Shown: piece by piece, positions 1 through 8,016 of the stretch | How the letters are laid out: every line of letters begins with the position of its first letter | How positions within the stretch are numbered: the stretch's first letter is position 1 | From: JANJTY01 sp038257155 | GTDB lineage: Bacteria; Pseudomonadota; Gammaproteobacteria; Xanthomonadales; Xanthomonadaceae | Assembly (NCBI GenBank): GCA_038257155.1 | Contig: JBBSJP010000066.1 | Location: 1 to 20,607 of the forward strand | DNA length: 20,607 nt | Direction: 5' to 3' | The notes under the pieces: generated by a model | Told to the model about the DNA's origin: nothing | The model's input: the letters and a program-made list of their open reading frames with translations, nothing else | Databases searched by the model: none | Made by a program: the position numbers and the translations under genes

Positions 1-118
1 CTACGCCAGTTTGGGTGTAGGTCGGATCAAGCGACTAGGCTCTAGTAGGTCGGATCAAGCGCCGCCGTGGCGACCCGGTACTTCGAGCACTTCCCCGGCG
101 CGGATCCGACGTTTGCCC
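1..118. repeat. REP-like repeat, copy 1
   Basis: Perfect 118-base direct repeat of 169-286 by eye; the window edge may cut its left end. It contains two copies of the 17-mer GTAGGTCGGATCAAGCG (17-33 and 45-61, a 28-base period). Inverted arms GTCGGATC and GATCCGAC (103-110) plus inner arms GCGCCG (59-64) and CGGCGC (96-101) make a long imperfect hairpin. The GTAG head and palindromic body resemble the GTAG-type REP elements known from Stenotrophomonas and relatives; that family assignment is inference. Confidence 0.8.
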
Positions 119-168
119 CGCAGCCGCAAGCCTTGCGTCGGCTCCACCGCTGCGCGGCTTGAGCCGAC

Positions 169-286
169 CTACGCCAGTTTGGGTGTAGGTCGGATCAAGC
201 GACTAGGCTCTAGTAGGTCGGATCAAGCGCCGCCGTGGCGACCCGGTACTTCGAGCACTTCCCCGGCGCGGATCCGACGTTTGCCC
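169..286. repeat. REP-like repeat, copy 2
   Basis: Identical to 1-118, with the 17-mer at 185-201 and 213-229. The 50-base spacer between copies 1 and 2 carries its own inverted arms, GTCGGCTC and GAGCCGAC, so the GTAGGTCGGCTC form is a second, degenerate member of the same family. No protein gene is supported anywhere in 1-477. Confidence 0.8.
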
Positions 287-304
287 TGCGCGGCTTGAGC
301 CGAC

Positions 305-394
305 CTACGCCAGTTTGGGTGTAGGTCGGATCAAGCGCCGCCGTGGTGACTCGGTACTGCGAGCACTGCCACGGCGTGGATCCGACGTTTGCCC
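305..394. repeat. REP-like repeat, copy 3 (28-base deletion)
   Basis: A 90-base relative of copies 1 and 2 that lacks exactly one 28-base period, so only one 17-mer remains (321-337). It differs at several bases in the centre, yet these changes keep or improve pairing: CGCCGTGG pairs with CCACGGCG as an 8-bp inner stem. It ends 83 bases before the start chosen for the diguanylate cyclase gene. Confidence 0.75.
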
Positions 395-477
395 GCAGTG
401 CAAACCCCCGCTTCAGCACGACCACTCCACAAACAGCACCTGCCTGCACGGCAACGCCTGCGCTTACACTGCGACCT

Positions 478-3402
478 GTGCGCACTATCCAACGCCCACT
501 GATCCTGTTCGGCGCAATTCTCGTTCTGGCGGCGACCGGACTCGCCGCGGCCCGCCCGCTGCACGAGCAGCGCCTGGACGTGTGGACTGCCGATCATGGG
601 CTGCCGCACAACACCGTGCTGAGCCTGGCCCAGACCAAGGATGGCTACCTGTGGATCGGCACCTGGGAAGGCCTGGTGCGTTTCGATGGCAGCCGCTTCA
701 CGCCCTTGCCAGCCAGCATGCCGGCAGCGCTGCGCGAGTCGGGCATCCTCGCGCTCACTGCTGCCGACGACGGCAGCCTGTGGATAGGCACGCATGGCGG
801 CGGCATTTACCGCTATCACCAGGGCCGCCAGCAGCAGCTCAGTGAACCCGGCAAGGATCTGCGCGAACACGTCATAACGCTGCTGGTCACGCGCGATGGA
901 GCGGTCTATGCCGGCACCTCGGGCGGCAGCCTGCTGCGTCGCCAAGGTGAGGGCTTTGTTGCGCTCGATGTCGGCGGGATTCTCGGCCGTGGCAGCCTGT
1001 TGGGACTGGCCGAAGACCGGGACGGCCGCGTAATCGCCGCAAGCGATGTGGGCCTGCTCCTGGTTAGTGCCCAGAGCGCCAGTCCGGTGCCGTTAGTCTG
1101 GCCGGAAGGGCAACCCCTGGTTTCACGCGTCTATCCGCGAAGCGCGGGCGGCTTCTGGCTGGCCACTTCGCAAGGCATTTACGCGCTCGATGGCAGGCTG
1201 GAGGTCCCGCAGCGATTGCCGTTCGAGGGTGCCATTTCGCGCGCGCTGGAGGATGTCGACGGCAGCCTCTGGTTGGCGTCCGATCCGCTTGGCCTGGTGC
1301 ATCTGCTGGGCGGAGAAGTCTCGTCACTGGGCCGCGACCAGAGCCTGCCAAACTCACGCATCGCTGCGCTGCTACGCGACAAGGAGGAAAACCTGTGGAT
1401 CGGCACCAATGGTGGTCTAGCGCGCCTCCACGCCGCGCCCTTTGCAGCAATAACTGAACGTCACGGCCTGCCCGACAACTTCGTTCGTACCCTGCTGCAG
1501 CGCCGTGACGCAAGTATCGTCGTCGGAAGCGCCGCGGGGCTCAGCCTGCTGCGCGATGGTCAAATGGCCGAGCCACCGGCTGAATGGGCACAGCTGCTGC
1601 CCGAGGTGTCGGTTCTGTCGCTGGGCGAAACCGTTGACGACAAATTGCTGGTCGGTACCAGCGCACAAGGCGCCTTCGAGATCGGCCCGGGCATGGCCCT
1701 GCTGCGCAGCGCGCCCGAGCACCTGCTCAGCCCGCAGGTACGTACCATCCTGGCCGATAACGACGGCGGAATCTGGTATGGCAGCACACGCGGACTGAGC
1801 CACTGCAAGGGCAGCGCCTGCCGTCAGTTCTCTCGGGAAAACGGCCTGGCGGGCGATTACATCACGGCCTTGCACCGCGATCGTCAGGGCGCGCTGTGGG
1901 TCGGCACTTCCTTGGGAGCCAGCCGCCAGAAGGACGACCACTTCGAACGTATCGCGATCGGAGACAACGTCGCGGTCAGCGTGTTCGGCTTTCTTGAAGA
2001 TTCCGATGGTCGACTGTGGCTCAGCAGTGACGGCGGCATCGGCTTGCTGCGAGGCGACCGCTTCAGCCTGATCAACCAGAGTCACGGGCTGATTGCCGAC
2101 ACCATCTTTGCCATGCTGCAGGACAAGATCGGGTACTTCTGGCTCAGCAGCAACCGTGGGGTAATGCGAATCGATCCAGAGCAGGCCGTGGCCGTGATTG
2201 AAAGTCGCCAGCCACGTCTGGAGGGCCGCCGCTTCAGCCGCGCCGACGGCTTGCCATCGAACCAGATCAACGGCGGTTCGCAGCCTTCGGCGCTATCGGA
2301 CTTTGAAGGCCGCCTCTGGTTCGCCACGGCCGGCGGCGTGGCCTCGATCCGACCCGATGACGAACTGATCGAGGCCCCACTGCCACCGCCCCGCGCTGCG
2401 CTGGAAGCGGTGATCGTGGACGGTGTCGACGTGGGCGTGGATGGGTCACTGCACTTGCAACCGAACCAGCGCCGCCTGCAGTTTGGATTTACCGGCATAA
2501 GTTTTACTGCACCCGCCCGCCTGCAACTGCGTTATCGACTGCGAGGATTTGAAGACGATTGGCATCTGGCTGGAGCCGACCGCATCGCCGGCTACAGCAA
2601 CCTGAGCCCTGGCAGTTATCGCTTCGAGCTGGAAGCTGGCTGGCTGGAACAGCCCGATGCCGGTGACCGCATCGGCTTGGATGTGGTGGTACACCCAGCC
2701 TGGTTTCAGCGAACCGCAGTGCAGCTTGCAGCAGTGCTGGCCCTGCTTGCACTGATCCTGCTGGCCCTGCGTCTGCGTTTGCGCGCCTTGCGCGAGCGCG
2801 CCGCGGGCCTGGAGAGCGAGATTGCGCGGCAGACTTTCAGCCTCACCGCTGAACGCGATGCGCTCAGCCAGGCCAACCGTCGCAATGCCGAGTTGCTGGT
2901 GCGGCTTGGCCAACTGGCCAGCGAAGACGCCCTCACCGGCCTTGCAAACCGACGCCGCGCCGATCAGGAACTGGCCCAGAGACTCGCCGACAGCAGTGCC
3001 ACGGCGCTGCATATCGCTTTGCTCGACATCGACGATTTCAAGGGCATCAATGACCGCTTTGGCCACAGTGTCGGCGACCGCGTGCTGCAGGGATTTGCAG
3101 CAAAGCTGCGCGAAAGCGTTGACCCCGAAGCTTTCTGCGCGCGCGTAGGCGGCGAGGAATTCCTGGTGCTCTGGAGCAACGGCATCGATGACGCAGCAGA
3201 ACAGCAGCTGGGCAATTTCCGCCAGTCACTGATCAACACCAACTGGCGGGAGCACGCTGAGGGTTTGCATGTGCGCTTCAGCGCCGGCCTCACTCGCCGC
3301 CATCCCGATGACAGCGTGGACAGTCTCTACCGCCGTGCGGATCAGGCCTTGTATCGCGCCAAGGCGCACGGCAGGGATCGGGTGGAATGGCCCCAAGCCT
3401 GA
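478..3402 (+). CDS. Membrane diguanylate cyclase with two-component-type beta-propeller sensor
   Basis: Predicted to make cyclic di-GMP from GTP in response to a periplasmic signal. A signal/anchor helix (about residues 5-22) is followed by at least ten propeller repeats of the form D-x-G-x-LW-(I/V)-GT-x-GG-L (residues about 35-630), a Y_Y_Y domain (about 675-740), a transmembrane helix (about 747-768), a short coiled coil and a GGDEF domain (about 805-970). The GGDEF domain has DALTGLANRR and an active-site GGEEF at 891-895. The RxxD inhibitory site expected just before GGEEF is absent: the aligned positions are D and A. The GTG at 478 is chosen because it directly precedes a normal signal sequence; the frame stays open back to a GTG at 343, but that stretch lies partly in the repeat. 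There is no Shine-Dalgarno. It is a lone gene, converging on the glycosylase. Confidence 0.9.
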   Translation: MRTIQRPLILFGAILVLAATGLAAARPLHEQRLDVWTADHGLPHNTVLSLAQTKDGYLWIGTWEGLVRFDGSRFTPLPASMPAALRESGILALTAADDGSLWIGTHGGGIYRYHQGRQQQLSEPGKDLREHVITLLVTRDGAVYAGTSGGSLLRRQGEGFVALDVGGILGRGSLLGLAEDRDGRVIAASDVGLLLVSAQSASPVPLVWPEGQPLVSRVYPRSAGGFWLATSQGIYALDGRLEVPQRLPFEGAISRALEDVDGSLWLASDPLGLVHLLGGEVSSLGRDQSLPNSRIAALLRDKEENLWIGTNGGLARLHAAPFAAITERHGLPDNFVRTLLQRRDASIVVGSAAGLSLLRDGQMAEPPAEWAQLLPEVSVLSLGETVDDKLLVGTSAQGAFEIGPGMALLRSAPEHLLSPQVRTILADNDGGIWYGSTRGLSHCKGSACRQFSRENGLAGDYITALHRDRQGALWVGTSLGASRQKDDHFERIAIGDNVAVSVFGFLEDSDGRLWLSSDGGIGLLRGDRFSLINQSHGLIADTIFAMLQDKIGYFWLSSNRGVMRIDPEQAVAVIESRQPRLEGRRFSRADGLPSNQINGGSQPSALSDFEGRLWFATAGGVASIRPDDELIEAPLPPPRAALEAVIVDGVDVGVDGSLHLQPNQRRLQFGFTGISFTAPARLQLRYRLRGFEDDWHLAGADRIAGYSNLSPGSYRFELEAGWLEQPDAGDRIGLDVVVHPAWFQRTAVQLAAVLALLALILLALRLRLRALRERAAGLESEIARQTFSLTAERDALSQANRRNAELLVRLGQLASEDALTGLANRRRADQELAQRLADSSATALHIALLDIDDFKGINDRFGHSVGDRVLQGFAAKLRESVDPEAFCARVGGEEFLVLWSNGIDDAAEQQLGNFRQSLINTNWREHAEGLHVRFSAGLTRRHPDDSVDSLYRRADQALYRAKAHGRDRVEWPQA

Positions 3403-3443
3403 GTCACTGAAACAAGCCCGGGGCGCAGAGCCTTGCCCAGTGA

Positions 3444-3531
3444 GGGCTGCGAGCCGGGAGCAGCCCTGAGGCTTCGGCTTTCGGAGGGCCACGCTCCTGC
3501 GTGGTTGCTCGTGATCCTGCTCCAGGAGCAG
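3444..3531. other. Cluster of three hairpins between convergent genes
   Basis: The 222-base gap between the convergent cyclase and glycosylase genes holds GGGCTGC/GCAGCCC (3444-3466, 9-base loop), CCACG/CGTGG (3489-3504) and the near-palindrome CTGCTCC-A-GGAGCAG (3517-3531). None is followed by a clear T-run on either strand, so intrinsic termination is only possible, not shown. The rest of the gap shows nothing. Confidence 0.35.
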
Positions 3532-3624
3532 CGCTGCGGAAACGGCGTCCTCCACCAGCGGCTAAAGCGGCTACAGCGTTGGCGAGGGCAGTTTGGCACC
3601 GCTTGCACAGGAGTGATGTGCATT

Positions 3625-4275
3625 TCACTTTCCCGGATCGACACCCTTTTCAGCGTCTGCAATTCGCCACAGGTACAGGCTGGCAAGCGAACGATATGGC
3701 CCCCAGGCGGACCCACGCTCGGCGAGTTGCCGTGGTGTTGGAGAACATTCGAGCCGGTCGAGCCGGCCGGCGCCATTGCGCAGGCCAAGGTCATCGAGCG
3801 CCAGTATGTCCGGTCTGCCGAGGCGAAATATCAGCAGCATTTCCGCCGTCCAGCGACCGACGCCACGCACAGCAGTGAGATGCTCGATTACGGATTGATC
3901 CGGCATTCGCGCCATCTGCCGGCAGCTGGGTAGTTCGCCAGCCTGGTGGTGTCGACATAGATCGCGCAGCGCGAGCAGCTTGTTGCGCGAAACCCCGCAG
4001 GCCCGCAATTGCTCGTCGGCAACTCTCGCCAAGGCCTCGGCATGCAGTACTGGGGCTGCGATGGCGGTCTCAACCCTCGCCACGATGGTGGCTGCGGCCT
4101 TGCCGGATAGCTGCTGGTAGAGGATCGACCGGGCCAGCGCGTCGACCGTGTCGAATGGCTTGCGCCAGCGCGGGTCGGGCTGCATCGGGCCGATCTTGCG
4201 CATCCAGCGGCCCAGTGCAGGATCAACGCGGCGCAGGAATCTGGAAGCGGCGGGAATGTCGAATCCACGTGGCAT
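3625..4275 (-). CDS. DNA-3-methyladenine glycosylase, AlkA-like HhH-GPD family
   Basis: Predicted to remove alkylated purines, such as 3-methyladenine, from DNA as the first step of base excision repair in the cytoplasm. The 216-residue protein has the HhH-GPD core: the hairpin LTAVRGVGRWTAEMLLI at about 133-149 and the downstream LALDDLGLRNG, whose second Asp (162) fits the catalytic Asp238 of E. coli AlkA. YQQLSGKAA near 53-61 is the conserved helix that precedes the hairpin in this family. It is shorter than E. coli AlkA (282 residues) and lacks that protein's N-terminal TBP-like domain, as many bacterial family members do. No FeS-cluster cysteines are seen at the C terminus, arguing against Nth/MutY. 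Only a weak ribosome binding site precedes the ATG. It lies alone between two hairpin regions. Confidence 0.85.
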   Translation of the reverse strand: MPRGFDIPAASRFLRRVDPALGRWMRKIGPMQPDPRWRKPFDTVDALARSILYQQLSGKAAATIVARVETAIAAPVLHAEALARVADEQLRACGVSRNKLLALRDLCRHHQAGELPSCRQMARMPDQSVIEHLTAVRGVGRWTAEMLLIFRLGRPDILALDDLGLRNGAGRLDRLECSPTPRQLAERGSAWGPYRSLASLYLWRIADAEKGVDPGK

Positions 4276-4380
4276 GGGAGCTGCGCTCTTACCGGCTTCG
4301 AGTGGCCTGCGTCGGTCGCAGGCTCTTGTCTGATTTGGTTCGCAATGCAGGACGGAATAGCGATCTCAGCGGGGACAAGA

Positions 4381-4410
4381 CTGCGGGACGGGCTGACACC
4401 CGTCCCGCAG
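4381..4410 (-). terminator. Intrinsic terminator of the acylase gene
   Basis: Perfect 12-bp stem CTGCGGGACGGG/CCCGTCCCGCAG around a 6-base loop, starting 22 bases after the acylase stop codon. Read on the minus strand it is followed by TCTTGTCC, a weak T-rich tail. It also separates the acylase from the glycosylase gene downstream. Confidence 0.75.
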
Positions 4411-4432
4411 AACTTCTCCGAGTGCTGCCGTC

Positions 4433-7330
4433 TTACTGTGGCGTGAAAGGAATCGTCGCGATGGCGCCCGCGGCGGAGGCTGCCGGGTCGATCACCAGCG
4501 GCTTGTAGGCATTCACCAGCCAGCGTGGCAGCTGACTGATGTAGGCCGCGCCGCTGTTGATGTCGCCACTCTGCCCACCCGGAGCAATCTGCAGCAGGGT
4601 CGGCGGATCAGTCATCTCGCCCACGAAGCGACGCACTGGTCCGCTGCCGAACATGAATCCGTTCAGGGTATTGGCCGTGCTGCTGTGTCCTGATGCGTCG
4701 ACTACCTCATAGCCGCCGGCGCGAGCCAGGCCACGCAGTCCCGGGCCCACGTCGGTGAACGGGAACGGGTTCGGACCGGGGATGCTGAACGGCGTACCCG
4801 CGCCCAGGGGATGGGCGAACACCTTGCGGTGCAGCTTGCCCCAGCGGTAGTCACGCACATCGGTGGAGTTGGCAAATGCCGGTGCGAACTCGTCGCTGGC
4901 GAGGCGGTCCAGGCCCTCCTTCAGCGCCGACAACAACACGAAATCCCTCGCCGCTTCGCGGCTTGGAGCGCCTTCAACCATGAAGAAATCGATACCGGAC
5001 GCGCCAATTCCCTGCTGGGTGGCGAAGGTGTCCAGGTGGTGTTTCAGCGCGTGATAGGCGTCGCTCGACCCCGGCAGATAACTGGACAAGCCGACGCGCG
5101 AAAGACTGGCGTTGACCGTATTGCGCACCAGGTAACTGCGGGTCAGCGCCCACACCGTGGCGCCCACGCTCATGTCGATCTCGCAGTCGCTCGGGGGCGC
5201 GGGCGAGAACGGCGTATCGCCGGGATCCCAGCCGCCAGCGATTCCTGTGACCGTGGAATACGGATCATGACTGCCACACGGTTCGCTCCAGGCCTGCAGC
5301 GCGTCAATGGCATCGGCAACCGTAGCCGCCACCGAACTCAAGGGCTCCCAGCTCGATCCACTGGCGTTGCTGTAGGCATCCAGCACGTAGGGCAGTACCA
5401 GTTCTGCATCGAGCTGGCTGTTGTTGCCCTGCCAGCGGGCCATGTCCGCCCGCGTGATGGGTTGCTCGGCAGCGATTTTCGCTTCGATCAGGCGATCAAT
5501 GCGGCCCATGCGATACGCCGAATAGCCCGGCGCAAGGTAGTACAGGCCGCCGCCAGGACGCACCTGATTCAAAGCATTGTTGTCCAGCGTATTACCCACC
5601 GGATCGTTGTTGGCGTTGGCGATGTAGCCCTGTGCCGGGTTGATGGTGAAGGGCATCTCCGCCGGCGAGAGGATCTCGAACGGCAGCGACTGACCCGGAT
5701 ACGTGTTCTCCCGCGGCAGCCACTCGTTGCCGCCCTGCCCATTGCGTACCAGGAAGGGCGGCAGTCCCGAAACCGTGTTTTGCTGCAGGTCTTCGCGGAT
5801 CGGCGCTTCAGCGGTGGCGAAGTAGGCGATGTTGCCCAGCTTGTCGGCGAAGGCGAAATTCTGCGAGCCTGCATCGAAATACTGCAGCGCGGCGCGGAAC
5901 TCATCGAGATTGGCTGCCCTGTTGACGCGGCGGAAAGCTTCCAGCTCCATGGTCGGGCCCCAGCCGGCGTACTGGATCGACAGACCGGTGTTGCCGCTGA
6001 TCGACACGATCGGACCGAAGTTGCGTCGCGGAACGATGATCGTGACGCCACCATTGGTGTAGCCGATGGAGTTGACCCGGGCCACACTGTCGGCCACGCC
6101 GTCAGAGGTGTTGTTGGCATAGAAAGTCTGGAACACCCACAGCACGGGTTCCGCCACGTCATCATGAACGGTGTGGGTGGGCAGACCATAGGAATTGAGG
6201 AGGAACTGCTCCTGGAAGGAGTCGGTCACGTCGAGCGAGTTGGTGGTGAGGCCCCAGCAGAAGTTCTGCGTGCAGCCAAGGATTGGCCAGGGCGTGCCCG
6301 GAGCAACCGAGCCCACGGTCACCATCGGTTCGGCGTAGCGCGGGTCATTGGATATGACGTGACCCTCGTGGAACAGCATCGGCGTATCCAGGCCAAGATG
6401 CGGATCATTGGCAAGGATCGGCGCGCCGCTGTCGGTCAGGTCTCCCGATACCACCCACCAGTTGCTGCCGGCGCGATTCTCGCGACGCTCGAGCTGGGTG
6501 CTCCAGATCGGTACATTGCGAATGGCGTCGACGTGCTGCTGAGTCAGAGCGAGCAGTTCGGGCGATACCTGCGGCATGCTCTTGTAGCTCGATGATGCGT
6601 CGACAGCAGCTTGCTTCTGTCCTGCAGTGCGCTTGCTGGCAGCCGTTCCAGCGAACCAGTCGGGGATCGAGATGCGGTCGTCGGGCGGCGCGACACGATG
6701 GGTATCCTCGAAGAACAGCGCCGCACCGTTGAAGCCACCCGCAAGACCGGCCTGCTGATACGCACCCAGGCGCAGGGTGTAGCCGGACTCGTCGTCGAAG
6801 CTGAGCTGGAAGGCGAGCAGTTTGCCGATGACCATGGAGTCAACCGGGGTCCAGGGATCGGCCGAGGTGAGCTGCAGAGCCCCATACTCGATCGGTGCCG
6901 GGTTGCTTGCCAACCAGGCGTTCACGCCGTCGGCGTACGACTTCATCTGTCCGCGCAGTTCATCGGAGGACTTGGTCCAGCTGGCCCAGGCCGCACGTCG
7001 CAGCCCCAAAGTACGCAGCTGCACATCGCTCGACAGCGCTGGCGCGCCGAGAATCTCTGCCAAGGTTCCGCTGGCGAGTCGACGCAGGTAATCCATCTGG
7101 AAGAAGCGGTCGCGCGCATGCGCCCAACCCATCAACCAGGCGGCGTCTTCATCGGTCTCGGCCGTGATCGTCGGTACGCCTTCGGCGTCGTAGGAAATGC
7201 TGCCGGGAAACTGCATGCCCGGCGCCGACACCTGGGCCAATGCCTGGCTGCCGAGGCCGGCGAGTGCCATGCCAATGCCCAGTACCAGCGCGTTGCGTGA
7301 TCCTTTTCGTGTGTCTGCTCGACGCTTCAT
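4433..7330 (-). CDS. Secreted penicillin acylase family (Ntn-hydrolase) amidase
   Basis: Member of the penicillin G acylase/aculeacin acylase/AHL acylase family, which hydrolyses amide bonds between an acyl chain and an amine. The 965-residue precursor has a signal peptide (cleavage expected after ALA at 30-32), an alpha region, and the self-cleavage site GSNWW with Ser289 as the expected N-terminal nucleophile of the beta subunit. Other family marks are NDPHLGL (about 308-314), SQNFAFADKLGNIAYF (about 489-504), the oxyanion-type NANND (572-576) and PGGQSGD (917-923). It is longer than the roughly 760-850 residues usual for the family. The ATG at 7330 is chosen because GGGGAGAG lies 8 bases upstream and the signal peptide starts there. 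Substrate cannot be told: a beta-lactam side chain, acyl-homoserine lactone or lipopeptide are all possible. Confidence 0.92.
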   Translation of the reverse strand: MKRRADTRKGSRNALVLGIGMALAGLGSQALAQVSAPGMQFPGSISYDAEGVPTITAETDEDAAWLMGWAHARDRFFQMDYLRRLASGTLAEILGAPALSSDVQLRTLGLRRAAWASWTKSSDELRGQMKSYADGVNAWLASNPAPIEYGALQLTSADPWTPVDSMVIGKLLAFQLSFDDESGYTLRLGAYQQAGLAGGFNGAALFFEDTHRVAPPDDRISIPDWFAGTAASKRTAGQKQAAVDASSSYKSMPQVSPELLALTQQHVDAIRNVPIWSTQLERRENRAGSNWWVVSGDLTDSGAPILANDPHLGLDTPMLFHEGHVISNDPRYAEPMVTVGSVAPGTPWPILGCTQNFCWGLTTNSLDVTDSFQEQFLLNSYGLPTHTVHDDVAEPVLWVFQTFYANNTSDGVADSVARVNSIGYTNGGVTIIVPRRNFGPIVSISGNTGLSIQYAGWGPTMELEAFRRVNRAANLDEFRAALQYFDAGSQNFAFADKLGNIAYFATAEAPIREDLQQNTVSGLPPFLVRNGQGGNEWLPRENTYPGQSLPFEILSPAEMPFTINPAQGYIANANNDPVGNTLDNNALNQVRPGGGLYYLAPGYSAYRMGRIDRLIEAKIAAEQPITRADMARWQGNNSQLDAELVLPYVLDAYSNASGSSWEPLSSVAATVADAIDALQAWSEPCGSHDPYSTVTGIAGGWDPGDTPFSPAPPSDCEIDMSVGATVWALTRSYLVRNTVNASLSRVGLSSYLPGSSDAYHALKHHLDTFATQQGIGASGIDFFMVEGAPSREAARDFVLLSALKEGLDRLASDEFAPAFANSTDVRDYRWGKLHRKVFAHPLGAGTPFSIPGPNPFPFTDVGPGLRGLARAGGYEVVDASGHSSTANTLNGFMFGSGPVRRFVGEMTDPPTLLQIAPGGQSGDINSGAAYISQLPRWLVNAYKPLVIDPAASAAGAIATIPFTPQ

Positions 7331-7338
7331 GAGCTCAT

Positions 7339-7346
7339 CTCTCCCC
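7339..7346 (-). promoter_or_regulatory. Ribosome binding site that decides the acylase start
   Basis: GGGGAGAG on the minus strand, 8 bases before the ATG at 7330. It supports this start over in-frame codons further upstream (up to 7579), which would place a charged, non-hydrophobic stretch ahead of the signal peptide. Confidence 0.7.
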
Positions 7347-7420
7347 TGCTGTGACAAGACCCCATCACCGGCCGGGCTGCTCGAACCCCAATCCGGACAC
7401 CGCGATGGAACGAAATGTCG

Positions 7421-7449
7421 ATTATGCGTACGGGATCGTACGGAAAGGT
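7421..7449 (-). promoter_or_regulatory. Candidate acylase promoter with palindrome in the spacer
   Basis: On the minus strand CATAAT (7426-7421) is a good -10 match. The 17 bases ahead of it hold two CGTACG palindromes (7427-7432 and 7437-7442) separated by four bases, and the -35 position (ACCTTT) is poor. This arrangement suits a regulator binding between the hexamers, but that is inference. It lies about 90 bases before the start codon. Confidence 0.3.
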
Positions 7450-7524
7450 ATGCGCAGCGCAGCATTGGCAGACTGGCTCCCGCTCTCGCCTTGCGGGGTG
7501 GCTGCCTCGGCAAATCGGCGGCGC

Positions 7525-7893
7525 TCAGCTGGCGCGGGAATCCGTTGCGCGCAGCAGTTCGACGCCCGCGGTAAGCCAACCGACGATCATCAGTATTCCG
7601 CCAAGCGGAGCCGCCTGGGCACGCAGGTCGAACGAGGCAGCGAGCAATACGCTGGAGGCAAACAACAGGGTTCCAAGGGCAATCGGCCAGCGGGCACAGC
7701 GCAGCCCTGTCGCTGAGTGCATGGCGAGCAGGCCCAGGCCATTGGCGAGCAGCACAGCGTCTGACGCGAGCGCCGGCCTGAAAATGGCCTCACCTGCATG
7801 CGAGGCGATCGCGAGCAGCGCGATGCCACAAGCGATCATCAGTGCGCCGAGAGCGGCGAAACGGCGGGCGGTCAGGAATCGAAGGATCTGCAT
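7525..7893 (-). CDS. DUF423/TMEM256-like small membrane protein
   Basis: A 122-residue protein with four likely transmembrane helices and little else. The C-terminal PLGGILMIVGWLTAGVELL and the N-terminal AALGALMIACGIALLAIASHAG follow the pattern of the DUF423 family (YwdK/TMEM256), whose biochemical role is unknown. The usual family length is about 120-130 residues. The ATG at 7893 is chosen because it opens directly onto the first helix; the frame is open to 7950, but that extension is polar. It is 123 bases downstream of the DUF4340 gene and 194 bases upstream of the acylase start, so it may be transcribed alone. The ribosome binding site is weak. Confidence 0.7.
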   Translation of the reverse strand: MQILRFLTARRFAALGALMIACGIALLAIASHAGEAIFRPALASDAVLLANGLGLLAMHSATGLRCARWPIALGTLLFASSVLLAASFDLRAQAAPLGGILMIVGWLTAGVELLRATDSRAS

Positions 7894-7961
7894 GCGACAA
7901 GTCTTTCGCGGTGGTCGCTCAGCCTGCGACAAAGCGGCTCTTGTCTGCACTTCGAGGAAGA

Positions 7962-7976
7962 CGGGTGCAAGACCCG
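7962..7976 (-). terminator. Weak hairpin after the ABC operon
   Basis: CGGGT/ACCCG stem with a 5-base loop, about 40 bases past the DUF4340 stop on the minus strand, followed by TCTTCCTCG. The stem is short and the T-tract poor, so termination here is only possible. Confidence 0.3.
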
Positions 7977-8016
7977 CCCTCCCTCAAAGCGCCGTGGGCC
8001 ACTCGACGACGACCCC

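Noticed and set aside
11..298. Short open frame across the first repeats
   Set aside because: Its sequence is the repeat itself translated twice, with no start signal.
4811..6595. A 594-codon open frame on the + strand
   Set aside because: It is antisense to the acylase gene, shows no domain pattern, and reflects high GC codon bias; the acylase motifs on the minus strand are clear.
7331..7579. N-terminal extension of the acylase
   Set aside because: The added residues are polar and basic and would bury the signal peptide; a good ribosome binding site precedes the ATG at 7330.
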